Source of the DNA: Bacteroidota bacterium
Lineage (GTDB): Bacteria; Bacteroidota; Bacteroidia; Chitinophagales; Chitinophagaceae
Direction: 5' to 3'
DNA: 5,313 nucleotides
Assembly: GCA_023386395.1 (NCBI GenBank)
Contig: JAEWJV010000479.1
Coordinates: 1-5,313, forward strand
Shown here: one piece after another, positions 1 to 5,313 of the stretch
Layout of the letters: the number at the start of each line of letters is the position of its first letter
How positions within the stretch are numbered: the stretch's first letter is position 1
Translations under genes and position numbers: made by a program
The notes under the pieces: generated by a model
Seen by the model: only the letters and a program-made list of their open reading frames with translations
Database searches by the model: none
What the model was told of the DNA's origin: nothing

Positions 1-21
1 ATCAAGCGGAAGTATGATTAA
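1..21 (+). CDS. 3' end of an upstream gene (partial, unidentified)
   Basis: Reading from base 1, the first frame gives I-K-R-K-Y-D followed by TAA at 19-21. A short lysine/arginine-rich end just before lptC is what the last codons of an upstream operon gene would look like. The stop overlaps an ATG at 14-16 in another frame (ATGATTAA), a typical junction of co-transcribed genes. Six codons are too few to identify a product. The alternative is that this is non-coding leader sequence. Confidence 0.3.
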   Translation: MKRKYD

Positions 22-40
22 TAAATTGCCTTATATATAA

Positions 41-583
41 TTGTTTAAAGCAGCCCTTATTGCCGGCTGCTTTTTTTTATATAGCTGCCATAACGATTAC
101 CAGCAGGTGCAGGATCTTGCAAAAAAAACAATACCTACAGATAAGGCAATAAATGTTACAAGCTATTTTAGCCAGGGCGGTATTACAAAGGCAAAGCTTA
201 CTACTCCTTTAATGACGATGGTGCAGGGTGATACCCCTAAAACAGAATTTCCTAAAACGCTTCATGTGGATTTTTACGACAGCGTAAAACTGCAAAGCAA
301 GCTATTTGCAAAATATGGACTGTATTATCCCAATAAACATCTTGTGTTTTTAAGAGACAGCGTGGTTGTATTTAATGTGCAGGGAGATACTTTGCGCAGC
401 GAAGAATTATGGTGGGACCAGGATAAGGAGATAATTTATACAAGCCTCCCGGTGCATATACGCAAGCCCGATGAAAAGCTTGATGGTGATAGCATGACGG
501 CTGATCAGAATTTTAATCATTACACCATCTTCAACGCAAGAGGGCCGATTAATGTGCCGGATAGCACGCTTCCTGCAAATTAA
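41..583 (+). CDS. lptC: LPS export ABC transporter periplasmic lipoprotein LptC
   Basis: LptC takes lipopolysaccharide from the inner-membrane LptB2FG transporter and passes it to LptA for transport to the outer membrane. The 180-residue product starts with a short hydrophobic signal ending in the lipobox L13-Y14-S15-C16, so it should be a lipoprotein anchored through Cys16. The rest matches the beta-rich LptC/OstA-like fold as found in Bacteroidota: EFPKTLHVDFYD (69-80), RDSVVVFN (105-112), SEELWWDQ (120-127), IYT (132-134) and GDSMTADQNF (149-158). Length is normal for the phylum. The start is uncertain. The TTG at 41 directly follows an in-frame TAA (38-40), and the only nearby in-frame ATG is at 14, giving M-I-N-K-L-P-Y-I then stop. 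That octapeptide would make a good positively charged signal-peptide beginning, so the original start may be ATG 14 with a nonsense change at 38-40. No clear terminator follows, so transcription may continue into murQ. Confidence 0.8.
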   Translation: MFKAALIAGCFFLYSCHNDYQQVQDLAKKTIPTDKAINVTSYFSQGGITKAKLTTPLMTMVQGDTPKTEFPKTLHVDFYDSVKLQSKLFAKYGLYYPNKHLVFLRDSVVVFNVQGDTLRSEELWWDQDKEIIYTSLPVHIRKPDEKLDGDSMTADQNFNHYTIFNARGPINVPDSTLPAN

Positions 584-686
584 AATCCTGCTTGGCATTC
601 ATTGGTATGGGTGTTTTTCCAGACACCAACAGTACCTCTAAAAGAGGTGCAAAACTCATAGGGTCAATAAAATTTTATTTCTTTAA

Positions 687-694
687 TACATTTG
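687..694 (+). promoter_or_regulatory. Candidate Bacteroidota -7 promoter element for murQ
   Basis: TACATTTG at 687-694 fits the Bacteroidota primary sigma factor -7 consensus TAnnTTTG exactly. A matching TTG-type -33 element is not clear at the expected distance upstream. If the element is used, transcription would start at about 698-702, practically on the murQ ATG at 700, giving a leaderless or nearly leaderless message. In AT-rich DNA such an octamer can occur by chance. Confidence 0.35.
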
Positions 695-699
695 CATTA

Positions 700-1509
700 A
701 TGCTCACTACCGAACAATCATCGCATTACAGGCATCTTGAAGATATGCCGGTAAAAGAAATCATTACGCATATAAACGAAGAAGATAAAACGGTTGCCCT
801 TGCTGTTGAAAAAGCTTTGCCGCAAATTGAAAAGCTGATAGAAGCGGCTGCAGATAAAATGCTTGCAGGGGGAAGGCTCTTTTATGTTGGCGCCGGCACC
901 AGCGGCAGGCTTGGTATTTTAGATGCCAGCGAATGCCCGCCTACTTATGGCGTTCCCTATGATCTGGTGCAGGGATTGATTGCCGGCGGTTTCAGCGCTA
1001 TTGTTCGTGCGGCGTAATTTGCAGAAGACGACCGCGAACAGGGCTGGCTTGATCTCCAGGAAAAAAATATTTCTGACAGGGACTTTGTAGTAGGCATAGC
1101 CGCAAGTGGTACAACGCCTTACGTTATCGGCGCTTTGGATCATTGCCGCGAACATAATATCGAAACGGGTTGTATTACCTGTAACGCCGGTTCACCGCTG
1201 GCCGCAGCGGCAGATTACCCGGTTGAAGTAATTACAGGGCCTGAATTTGTTACCGGCAGCACACGCATGAAAGCAGGCACCGCACAAAAAATGGTACTGA
1301 ATATGATCTCCACCACAATAATGATTCAACTCGGCCGCGTGGAAGATAACAGCATGGTAAATATGCAGCTCAACAATGAAAAACTTATTGACCGCGGCGT
1401 AAAAATGCTGATGCAGCAGGCAAATATTACCGACTATTCCAAAGCCAAAGATTTATTGGTAAAACAGGGAAGTGTAAAAAAAGCCGTGCAATCCATTCAT
1501 AAAAGCTGA
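700..1509 (+). pseudogene. murQ: N-acetylmuramic acid 6-phosphate etherase, interrupted by an in-frame TAA
   Basis: MurQ is a cytoplasmic enzyme of peptidoglycan recycling that cleaves the lactyl ether of MurNAc 6-phosphate to GlcNAc 6-phosphate and D-lactate. From ATG 700 the frame spans 269 codons plus TGA, a normal length for Bacteroidota MurQ, but codon 106 (1015-1017) is TAA. No frame change occurs across it. Before the stop are the SIS-domain phosphosugar site GAGTSGR (64-70) and DASECPPTYG (75-84), with E78 matching catalytic Glu83 of E. coli MurQ. After it come FAEDD (107-111), with E109 matching catalytic Glu114, then ASGTTPYV (135-142) and the MurQ/GCKR signature GPEFVTGSTRMKAGTAQK (180-197). 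The stop replaces a residue normally Glu (VEFAEDD in relatives), and neighbouring residues 98-105 also look atypical. The 105-residue N-terminal piece lacks the second catalytic Glu. The first ATG after the stop is at 1267, so reinitiation of a useful product is unlikely. It is either a recent nonsense pseudogene or a sequence error. The TTG at 592 is in frame, but the 36 residues it would add do not resemble the family. Confidence 0.88.
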
Positions 1510-1540
1510 TTGTTTTATTTCAGTTTTATAAGTAATTTTC
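1510..1540 (+). promoter_or_regulatory. Candidate promoter for the T9SS cargo gene
   Basis: TTG at 1510-1512 and TAATTTTC at 1533-1540 are separated by 20 bases. This resembles the Bacteroidota -33 (TTG) and -7 (TAnnTTTG) arrangement, with one mismatch at the last base of the -7 box. Transcription would start near 1544-1548, giving a leader of about 12-15 bases to the ATG at 1559. The TTG overlaps the murQ stop region. This is a consensus match only, in an AT-rich gap. Confidence 0.35.
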
Positions 1541-1558
1541 AATTTGAAATCATTTGTT

Positions 1559-2788
1559 ATGAAAACATCTTTACCCCTTGCATTATTAGCCCTTACACTG
1601 CTTTTCGCTTTAAATGCTTCAGCGCAATCAAAAAAATTCTTTGCAGTTACAGGTGAACAGTTTGGCAGCACTAACTGGATTGCCTTTCGCCAGGCTGATC
1701 TTAACACAAAAAATATCAGGACTGTTTACATACCTGCCGCGGCAAATGAGGCTGTGTATGATGCCACATCAGGCGCTCAAATAATAAATATTGATGCTAA
1801 AGCTGAGACCATATCCACATTGCAAAGTTGCGGATGCATCAATAGCAGGATGGTAGCCGCCATTGCTTATGATGCAAAAAATAACAGATTATATTATACG
1901 CAAATGCTGGGCAACCAACTGCGCTATCTCGATTTAAACAGTACCACGCCAAAAGCTTATTCAGTAACTACGCAGCTGCTCAAAAATTTCAGGAATGCAA
2001 CTGGCGAAGCTTCTGTAATTACAAGGATGGTCATAGCATCAGATGACAACGGGTATGCCATTACAAATGATAATGAACACCTCATACGTTTCTCAACAGG
2101 AAAGCAAACAAAGATTACAGATTTGGGAAGATTGCTGGATGCCCCTGCAAATGGAGATAAATCGGTAAGAACGCAGTTTACAAGCTGGGGCGGCGATATG
2201 ATTGCCGATGCAACTGGCAACCTTTACCTTTTTACTATGACGCGCCAGATTTATAAGATCAATCCTAATACAAGGCTTGCAACCTTTCTTGGTGAAATAA
2301 AAAATATTCCCGAAGATTATAATATAAATGCCGCAATGGTTGAAGATGCAGAGCATGTTATCGTGGGCAGCTCTACCAAAACAACCGGTTATTACAGGGT
2401 AAACCTTACCACATTGCAGGCTGCGATTATGAACACAACGGAACAGGTATATAACGTTTCAGATTTTGCCAATGCCAATTTTGCTTTTGATAACAGGACG
2501 GATGCCATAGCAAAAACGCTTGAAACAAGTACTGTAAGCGCCTATCCCAATCCGGTTACTGCAGGGCGGCTGCAAATACAGTTCAGCAATTTTAAAAACG
2601 GTAAATACATTATAATGCTTAGTGAGACAGGTGGTAAAACAATAGTAAAAAAAGAAGTAAAAATATCAGGCGCTCAAACGGAAAACATTTCAGTTGCATC
2701 AGCAGCAGCCGGTGCTTACCTCGTAAGTGTAATTACTGCAAACGGTGAAACTGTTTATAGCAATAAAATTATTGTAAGCAAAGATTAG
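1559..2788 (+). CDS. Secreted protein with type IX secretion C-terminal sorting domain, function unknown
   Basis: The 409-residue product begins with a Sec signal peptide: K2, a leucine-rich core at residues 5-18, and a likely cut after A-S-A (A22/Q23). Residues about 24-325 hold no enzyme motif I recognise. They contain repeated strand-turn blocks such as AIAYDAKNNRLYYT (101-114), MVIASDDNGYAITND (157-171), MIADATGNLYLFT (214-226) and AAMVEDAEHVIVGSS (258-272). Each is followed by a line of the type 'x-Y/R-x-I/L-N/D', which suggests a beta-propeller-like body. Residues about 326-409 are a type A sorting tail of the type IX system, with the entry motif AYPNP (328-332), a central K-x-G-K-Y segment and the end YSNKIIVSKD. 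It should be exported to the periplasm, moved across the outer membrane by T9SS, then released or anchored on the surface. The only cysteines in the mature body are C91 and C93 (C-G-C). An in-frame TTG at 1544 would add five residues, but ATG 1559 gives a cleaner signal peptide. The gene stands alone between murQ and a terminator. Confidence 0.85.
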   Translation: MKTSLPLALLALTLLFALNASAQSKKFFAVTGEQFGSTNWIAFRQADLNTKNIRTVYIPAAANEAVYDATSGAQIINIDAKAETISTLQSCGCINSRMVAAIAYDAKNNRLYYTQMLGNQLRYLDLNSTTPKAYSVTTQLLKNFRNATGEASVITRMVIASDDNGYAITNDNEHLIRFSTGKQTKITDLGRLLDAPANGDKSVRTQFTSWGGDMIADATGNLYLFTMTRQIYKINPNTRLATFLGEIKNIPEDYNINAAMVEDAEHVIVGSSTKTTGYYRVNLTTLQAAIMNTTEQVYNVSDFANANFAFDNRTDAIAKTLETSTVSAYPNPVTAGRLQIQFSNFKNGKYIIMLSETGGKTIVKKEVKISGAQTENISVASAAAGAYLVSVITANGETVYSNKIIVSKD

Positions 2789-2807
2789 CGGTTCCCGCTA
2801 CCTGATA

Positions 2808-2848
2808 AAAAACACCGGCATAGAAATATATGCCGGTGTTTTTATTTT
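2808..2848 (+). terminator. Strong intrinsic terminator of the T9SS cargo gene
   Basis: A perfect 15-bp stem (2808-2822 with 2829-2843) closes a six-base loop, GAAATA. The core is ACACCGGCATA/TATGCCGGTGT, and it runs into TTTTTATTTT (2839-2848). It begins 20 bases after the TAG of the upstream gene. The A-tract on its left side reads as a T-tract on the minus strand, so it could also stop transcription coming from dnaK. Confidence 0.9.
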
Positions 2849-2930
2849 ACCCGTTGCTTTATCAACAGCAAGTTGTAAACATTTTTGGTATAACACGTCT
2901 TACTTAATATCATAACATCATTAACTGCTT

Positions 2931-2963
2931 AAAACAAATGCCTCCGCAATTGCGGAGGCATTT
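2931..2963 (-). terminator. Intrinsic terminator of dnaK, probably bidirectional
   Basis: Bases 2936-2963 form an uninterrupted 28-base palindrome whose core is GCCTCCGCAATTGCGGAGGC. On the minus strand it is followed by TTTGTTTT (2938 down to 2931), and on the plus strand by TTTTT (2961-2965). It lies about 50 bases past the dnaK stop. Together with the hairpin at 2808-2848 it insulates the two convergent genes. The 87 bases between the two structures show nothing else that I can name. Confidence 0.85.
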
Positions 2964-3014
2964 TTATAATCCTTTAATCTGCCAACCCTTTAAATCCGGG
3001 TTTAGACAAATTAT

Positions 3015-4937
3015 CTATTTTACTTCTTCAAATTCAGCGTCGGTAACGTTTTCACCTCCCGGCTGCTGGCCAGTTCCGTTATCGGAAGCGCCTGCATTTG
3101 GCTGGGCGCCTGCATCGGCTGTTGTTGCACCGGCTTGCTGTGCTTTATACAGTTCCTCGCTGGCTGCTGTCCAAGCCTGGTTCAAATCATTCATGGCAGC
3201 ATCCACAGCGGCAACATCCTGGTTCTTATGCGCTTCTTTTAATTTATTCAAAGCCGCTTCAATAGGAGCTTTTTTATCAGCCGGAACTTTATCACCAAAA
3301 TCTTTTAATTGTTTTTCTGTTTGGAAAATAAGGCTGTCTGCCTGGTTCAATTTGTCGATCTTTTCCTTGGCAACCTTATCTTCAGCTTCGTGCGCCCTGG
3401 CATCGGTCTTCATTTTTTCAATTTCTTCCTTGCTTAAACCACTTCCGGCTTCAATGCGTATCTTCTGCTCCTTGCCTGTGCCTTTATCTTTTGCACTCAC
3501 GTGAATTAAACCGTTCGCATCAATATCAAATGTTACTTCAATCTGCGGAATGCCCCGTGGTGCAGGTGGAATACCATCAAGATTGAATACACCCAGGCTC
3601 TTATTATCTTTCGCCAAACTTCTTTCGCCCTGCAAAATGTGTATTTGCACGCCGGGCTGGTTATCGCTGGCGGTAGAGAATACTTCTGTTTTCTTTGTAG
3701 GAATGGTTGTGTTGGAAGGAATCATTGGGGTTAATACACCGCCCAAAGTTTCAATACCAAGTGTAAGCGGCGTTACATCAAGTAACAACACATCTTTCAC
3801 TTCACCCGTTAATACAGCGCCCTGTATGCCCGCACCAATTGCTACCACTTCATCAGGGTTTACACCTTTATGCGGTTTTTTGCCGAAGAATTTTTCTACA
3901 ATTTCCTGCACTTTAGGGATTCGGGTAGAACCACCTACCAGGATCACTTCATCAATTTGAGAAGCATTGTAGCCCGCATCTTTTAATGCCTGCTCGCAGG
4001 GCTTTAAACATCTTGCAAATAAATTATCGGCAAGCTGCTCAAATTTTGCGCGGGTTAATTTTGTAACAAGGTGTTTTGGAACACCATCAACTGCAGTAAT
4101 ATAAGGCAGGTTTATTTCTGTTTCTGATGAAGAAGACAATTCGATCTTTGCTTTTTCAGCGGCTTCTTTTAAACGCTGCAAAGCCATCGGGTCTTTGCGG
4201 AGGTCAATAGCTTCCTGTTTTTTGAATTCATCAGCCAGCCAATCCATGATCACTTTGTCAAAGTCATCACCGCCAAGATGCGTATCACCATTAGTTGATT
4301 TTACTTCAAAAACGCCATCACCCAAATCCAGTACAGATATATCGAATGTACCACCACCAAGGTCAAACACGGCTATTTTCTGATCAGCATGTTTCTTTTC
4401 CAAGCCATAAGCCAATGCTGCGGCAGTGGGTTCGTTTACAATCCTGCGCACATTTAAACCGGCAATTTCGCCGGCCTCTTTAGTAGCCTGCCTTTGCGCA
4501 TCATTAAAATAAGCGGGTACTGTAATCACAGCTTCGTTTACTTCCTGGCCAAGATAATCCTCTGCTGTTTTTTTCATTTTTTGAAGGATCATGGCAGAAA
4601 TTTCCTGCGGTGTATATAAGCGGCCATCAATATCTATGCGTATTGTATCATTTTCACCACGAACTATTTTGTAGCTCCAATGGCTGATTTCTTCTTTTAC
4701 TTCATCGTAGCGGCGGCCCATAAAACGCTTCACACTCATAATAGTGTTTTGCGGGTTTGTTATGGCCTGCCTCTTGGCAGGATCGCCCACTTTACGTTCG
4801 CCATTCTTTAAAAAAGCAACAACGGAAGGAGTAGTACGGCGGCCTTCATCGTTGGCAATAACAACCGGTTCGTTACCTTCCATAACCGAAACGCAACTGT
4901 TAGTTGTACCTAAGTCGATACCTATTATTTTTCCCAT
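3015..4937 (-). CDS. dnaK: Molecular chaperone DnaK (Hsp70)
   Basis: DnaK is the cytoplasmic ATP-driven Hsp70 chaperone. It works with DnaJ and GrpE to fold nascent and heat-damaged proteins. The 640-residue product is full length. The ATPase domain (1 to about 380) has IDLGTTNS (7-14), K70 (catalytic lysine), [12 protein letters not shown] (167-178), [11 protein letters not shown] (191-201, with T197 equivalent to the E. coli autophosphorylation site T199) and [13 protein letters not shown] (332-344). The interdomain linker DVLLLDVTP spans 382-390. The substrate-binding beta domain follows (about 391-500), then the helical lid (about 502-600). The disordered tail is rich in Gly, Ala and Gln and ends DAEFEEVK, a few residues shorter than the E. 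coli end. The ATG at 4937 starts the canonical [10 protein letters not shown]. No strong Shine-Dalgarno precedes it; the leader is AT-rich, as is usual in this phylum. No grpE or dnaJ is adjacent in the window. The stop is TAG, and the gene has its own terminator. Nothing in the sequence suggests damage. Confidence 0.98.
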   Translation of the reverse strand: MGKIIGIDLGTTNSCVSVMEGNEPVVIANDEGRRTTPSVVAFLKNGERKVGDPAKRQAITNPQNTIMSVKRFMGRRYDEVKEEISHWSYKIVRGENDTIRIDIDGRLYTPQEISAMILQKMKKTAEDYLGQEVNEAVITVPAYFNDAQRQATKEAGEIAGLNVRRIVNEPTAAALAYGLEKKHADQKIAVFDLGGGTFDISVLDLGDGVFEVKSTNGDTHLGGDDFDKVIMDWLADEFKKQEAIDLRKDPMALQRLKEAAEKAKIELSSSSETEINLPYITAVDGVPKHLVTKLTRAKFEQLADNLFARCLKPCEQALKDAGYNASQIDEVILVGGSTRIPKVQEIVEKFFGKKPHKGVNPDEVVAIGAGIQGAVLTGEVKDVLLLDVTPLTLGIETLGGVLTPMIPSNTTIPTKKTEVFSTASDNQPGVQIHILQGERSLAKDNKSLGVFNLDGIPPAPRGIPQIEVTFDIDANGLIHVSAKDKGTGKEQKIRIEAGSGLSKEEIEKMKTDARAHEAEDKVAKEKIDKLNQADSLIFQTEKQLKDFGDKVPADKKAPIEAALNKLKEAHKNQDVAAVDAAMNDLNQAWTAASEELYKAQQAGATTADAGAQPNAGASDNGTGQQPGGENVTDAEFEEVK

Positions 4938-4991
4938 ATTAATTGATTAATTCTTTAAGATTTAAGTTATTACCCATTTGCTCAATCATTA

Positions 4992-5022
4992 TGCCATGGC
5001 CGTAAAAGGTGTAAAAATGGCA
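4992..5022 (-). promoter_or_regulatory. Inverted/direct repeat cluster upstream of dnaK, possible operator
   Basis: Within the dnaK leader, TGCCAT (4992-4997) is mirrored by ATGGCA (5017-5022). Between them GTAAAA occurs twice (5002-5007 and 5011-5016), with starts nine bases apart, close to one helical turn. The left arm lies in the 8-base palindrome GCCATGGC (4993-5000). The cluster is 55-85 bases before the dnaK ATG, where a heat-shock operator or promoter would be expected. It does not match CIRCE, and no clear TAnnTTTG box is visible in the leader. Regulatory function is inference from position and symmetry only. Confidence 0.25.
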
Positions 5023-5067
5023 GATGTTATGATAATATGAATGAAAGGCAATCAAATAAGGATCAAC

Positions 5068-5100
5068 AAAATAAAAAAGGTTGCCCCGCTATGGGCAACC
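5068..5100 (-). terminator. Intrinsic terminator of rho
   Basis: A perfect 8-bp GC-rich stem, GGTTGCCC/GGGCAACC (5079-5086 with 5093-5100), encloses a six-base loop. On the minus strand it is followed by TTTTTTATTTT (5078 down to 5068). It starts 24 bases after the rho stop codon and separates rho transcription from dnaK. Confidence 0.9.
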
Positions 5101-5124
5101 TCTTTATCATTATAAAAACAAATC

Positions 5125-5313
5125 TTATCCGTTCATGCTTGCAAGAAACTCTTCATTGCTTTTTGTGCCGCGCATGCGTTTCAATAGTTCTGTCATTGCT
5201 TCTTCAGTATTCATGTCATTGATATAAAGACGAAGAATATTCATGCGCTGAAGCACATCCCTGTCGAGCAACAGGTCATCACGGCGGGTGGATGAAGCCA
5301 CAAGGTCAATAGC
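5125..5313 (-). CDS. rho: Transcription termination factor Rho, C-terminal end (partial)
   Basis: Only the last 62 codons plus TAA are in the window; the 5' part lies beyond base 5313. Rho is a hexameric RNA-dependent ATPase that ends transcription of untranslated RNA. The fragment begins AIDLVASSTRRDDLLL, matching the conserved AID-x4-SGTR-K/R-x-E/D-LL block near the end of the Rho ATPase domain. It continues through LQRMNILR, with MN where many Rho proteins have MW, and NDMNTEEAM, and ends RGTKSNEEFLASMNG. That ending is the usual Rho C-terminus (TK-x-N-E/D-E/D-F). The frame is open and intact over the visible part. The gene lies upstream of dnaK in the same orientation but is separated from it by its own terminator. 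Confidence 0.93.
   Translation of the reverse strand, partial: AIDLVASSTRRDDLLLDRDVLQRMNILRLYINDMNTEEAMTELLKRMRGTKSNEEFLASMNG

Noticed and set aside
610..648. Two small hairpins (GGTGT/ACACC at 610-627 and ACCTCT/AGAGGT at 634-648) between lptC and murQ
   Set aside because: The stems are only 5 and 6 bp and neither is followed by a T-tract, so I do not call a terminator or regulatory RNA.
592..699. N-terminal extension of murQ from TTG 592
   Set aside because: The added 36 residues do not resemble MurQ N-termini, whereas ATG 700 gives the family-like M-x-T-T-E-Q-x-S start. The stretch also contains the likely promoter box.
1015..1017. Programmed stop-codon read-through or recoding in murQ
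   Set aside because: The codon is TAA, which is not used for selenocysteine or pyrrolysine. lptC and rho use TAA as a normal stop, and no recoding element is evident downstream.
1769..2681. Repeated 14-mer ATCAGGCGCTCAAA near 1769 and 2667 in the exported-protein gene
   Set aside because: Two isolated copies encode (T/I)-S-G-A-Q in unrelated parts of the protein, with no flanking similarity. Chance is the simplest explanation.
2938..3504. Long plus-strand open frame (188 codons) opposite the dnaK 3' end
   Set aside because: It lies antisense to the unmistakable dnaK, begins inside the terminator palindrome, and its translation is a Ser/Ala/Phe-rich sequence typical of the reverse of a Glu/Lys/Ala-rich gene.
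3550..3960. Plus-strand open frame of 136 codons inside dnaK
   Set aside because: It is an antisense shadow of the conserved DnaK coding sequence, with no family motifs or start signals.
5037..5222. Small plus-strand open frame across the rho end and terminator
   Set aside because: It runs through the rho terminator hairpin and antisense to conserved rho codons. The translation resembles nothing known.

Overview
The window looks like chromosomal DNA of a Bacteroidota bacterium, most likely of the Chitinophagaceae or a close relative. The main reasons are a secreted protein with a C-terminal type IX secretion sorting tail (this system is confined to the Bacteroidota), an LptC of the short lipoprotein type seen in that phylum, MurQ and DnaK sequences of Bacteroidota character, a TAnnTTTG-type promoter element, little use of Shine-Dalgarno sequences, and AT-rich spacers. 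Family assignments come from reading the translations and were not checked by database search.

Plus strand, left half: the last codons of an upstream gene (ending at 21) probably overlap the start region of lptC (41-583), a lipoprotein of the lipopolysaccharide export machinery. After a 116-base spacer comes murQ (700-1509), the cytoplasmic N-acetylmuramic acid 6-phosphate etherase of peptidoglycan recycling. It is broken by one in-frame TAA at codon 106. A promoter candidate then precedes a 409-residue exported protein (1559-2788) of unknown function, with a signal peptide and a type IX sorting tail. That gene ends in a strong hairpin terminator.

Minus strand, right half: dnaK (3015-4937) is complete and converges on the exported-protein gene. 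The gap between them holds two strong hairpins, each with a T-tract on both strands. Upstream of dnaK is a spacer with a small inverted/direct repeat cluster that could be regulatory. Beyond it lies the 3' end of rho (5125-5313, running off the window), closed by its own intrinsic terminator at 5068-5100.

The genes do not form one pathway. They are cell-envelope functions on the left (LPS export, wall recycling, secreted protein) and housekeeping functions on the right (chaperone, transcription termination). No mobile element, CRISPR array, RNA gene or new multi-gene system is visible. The main oddity is that two adjacent genes, lptC and murQ, each carry an in-frame TAA where the protein family would be expected to read through. 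TAA, TAG and TGA are all used as normal stops in the window, so stop-codon reassignment is not a good explanation. Mutation or sequence error in this stretch is more likely.
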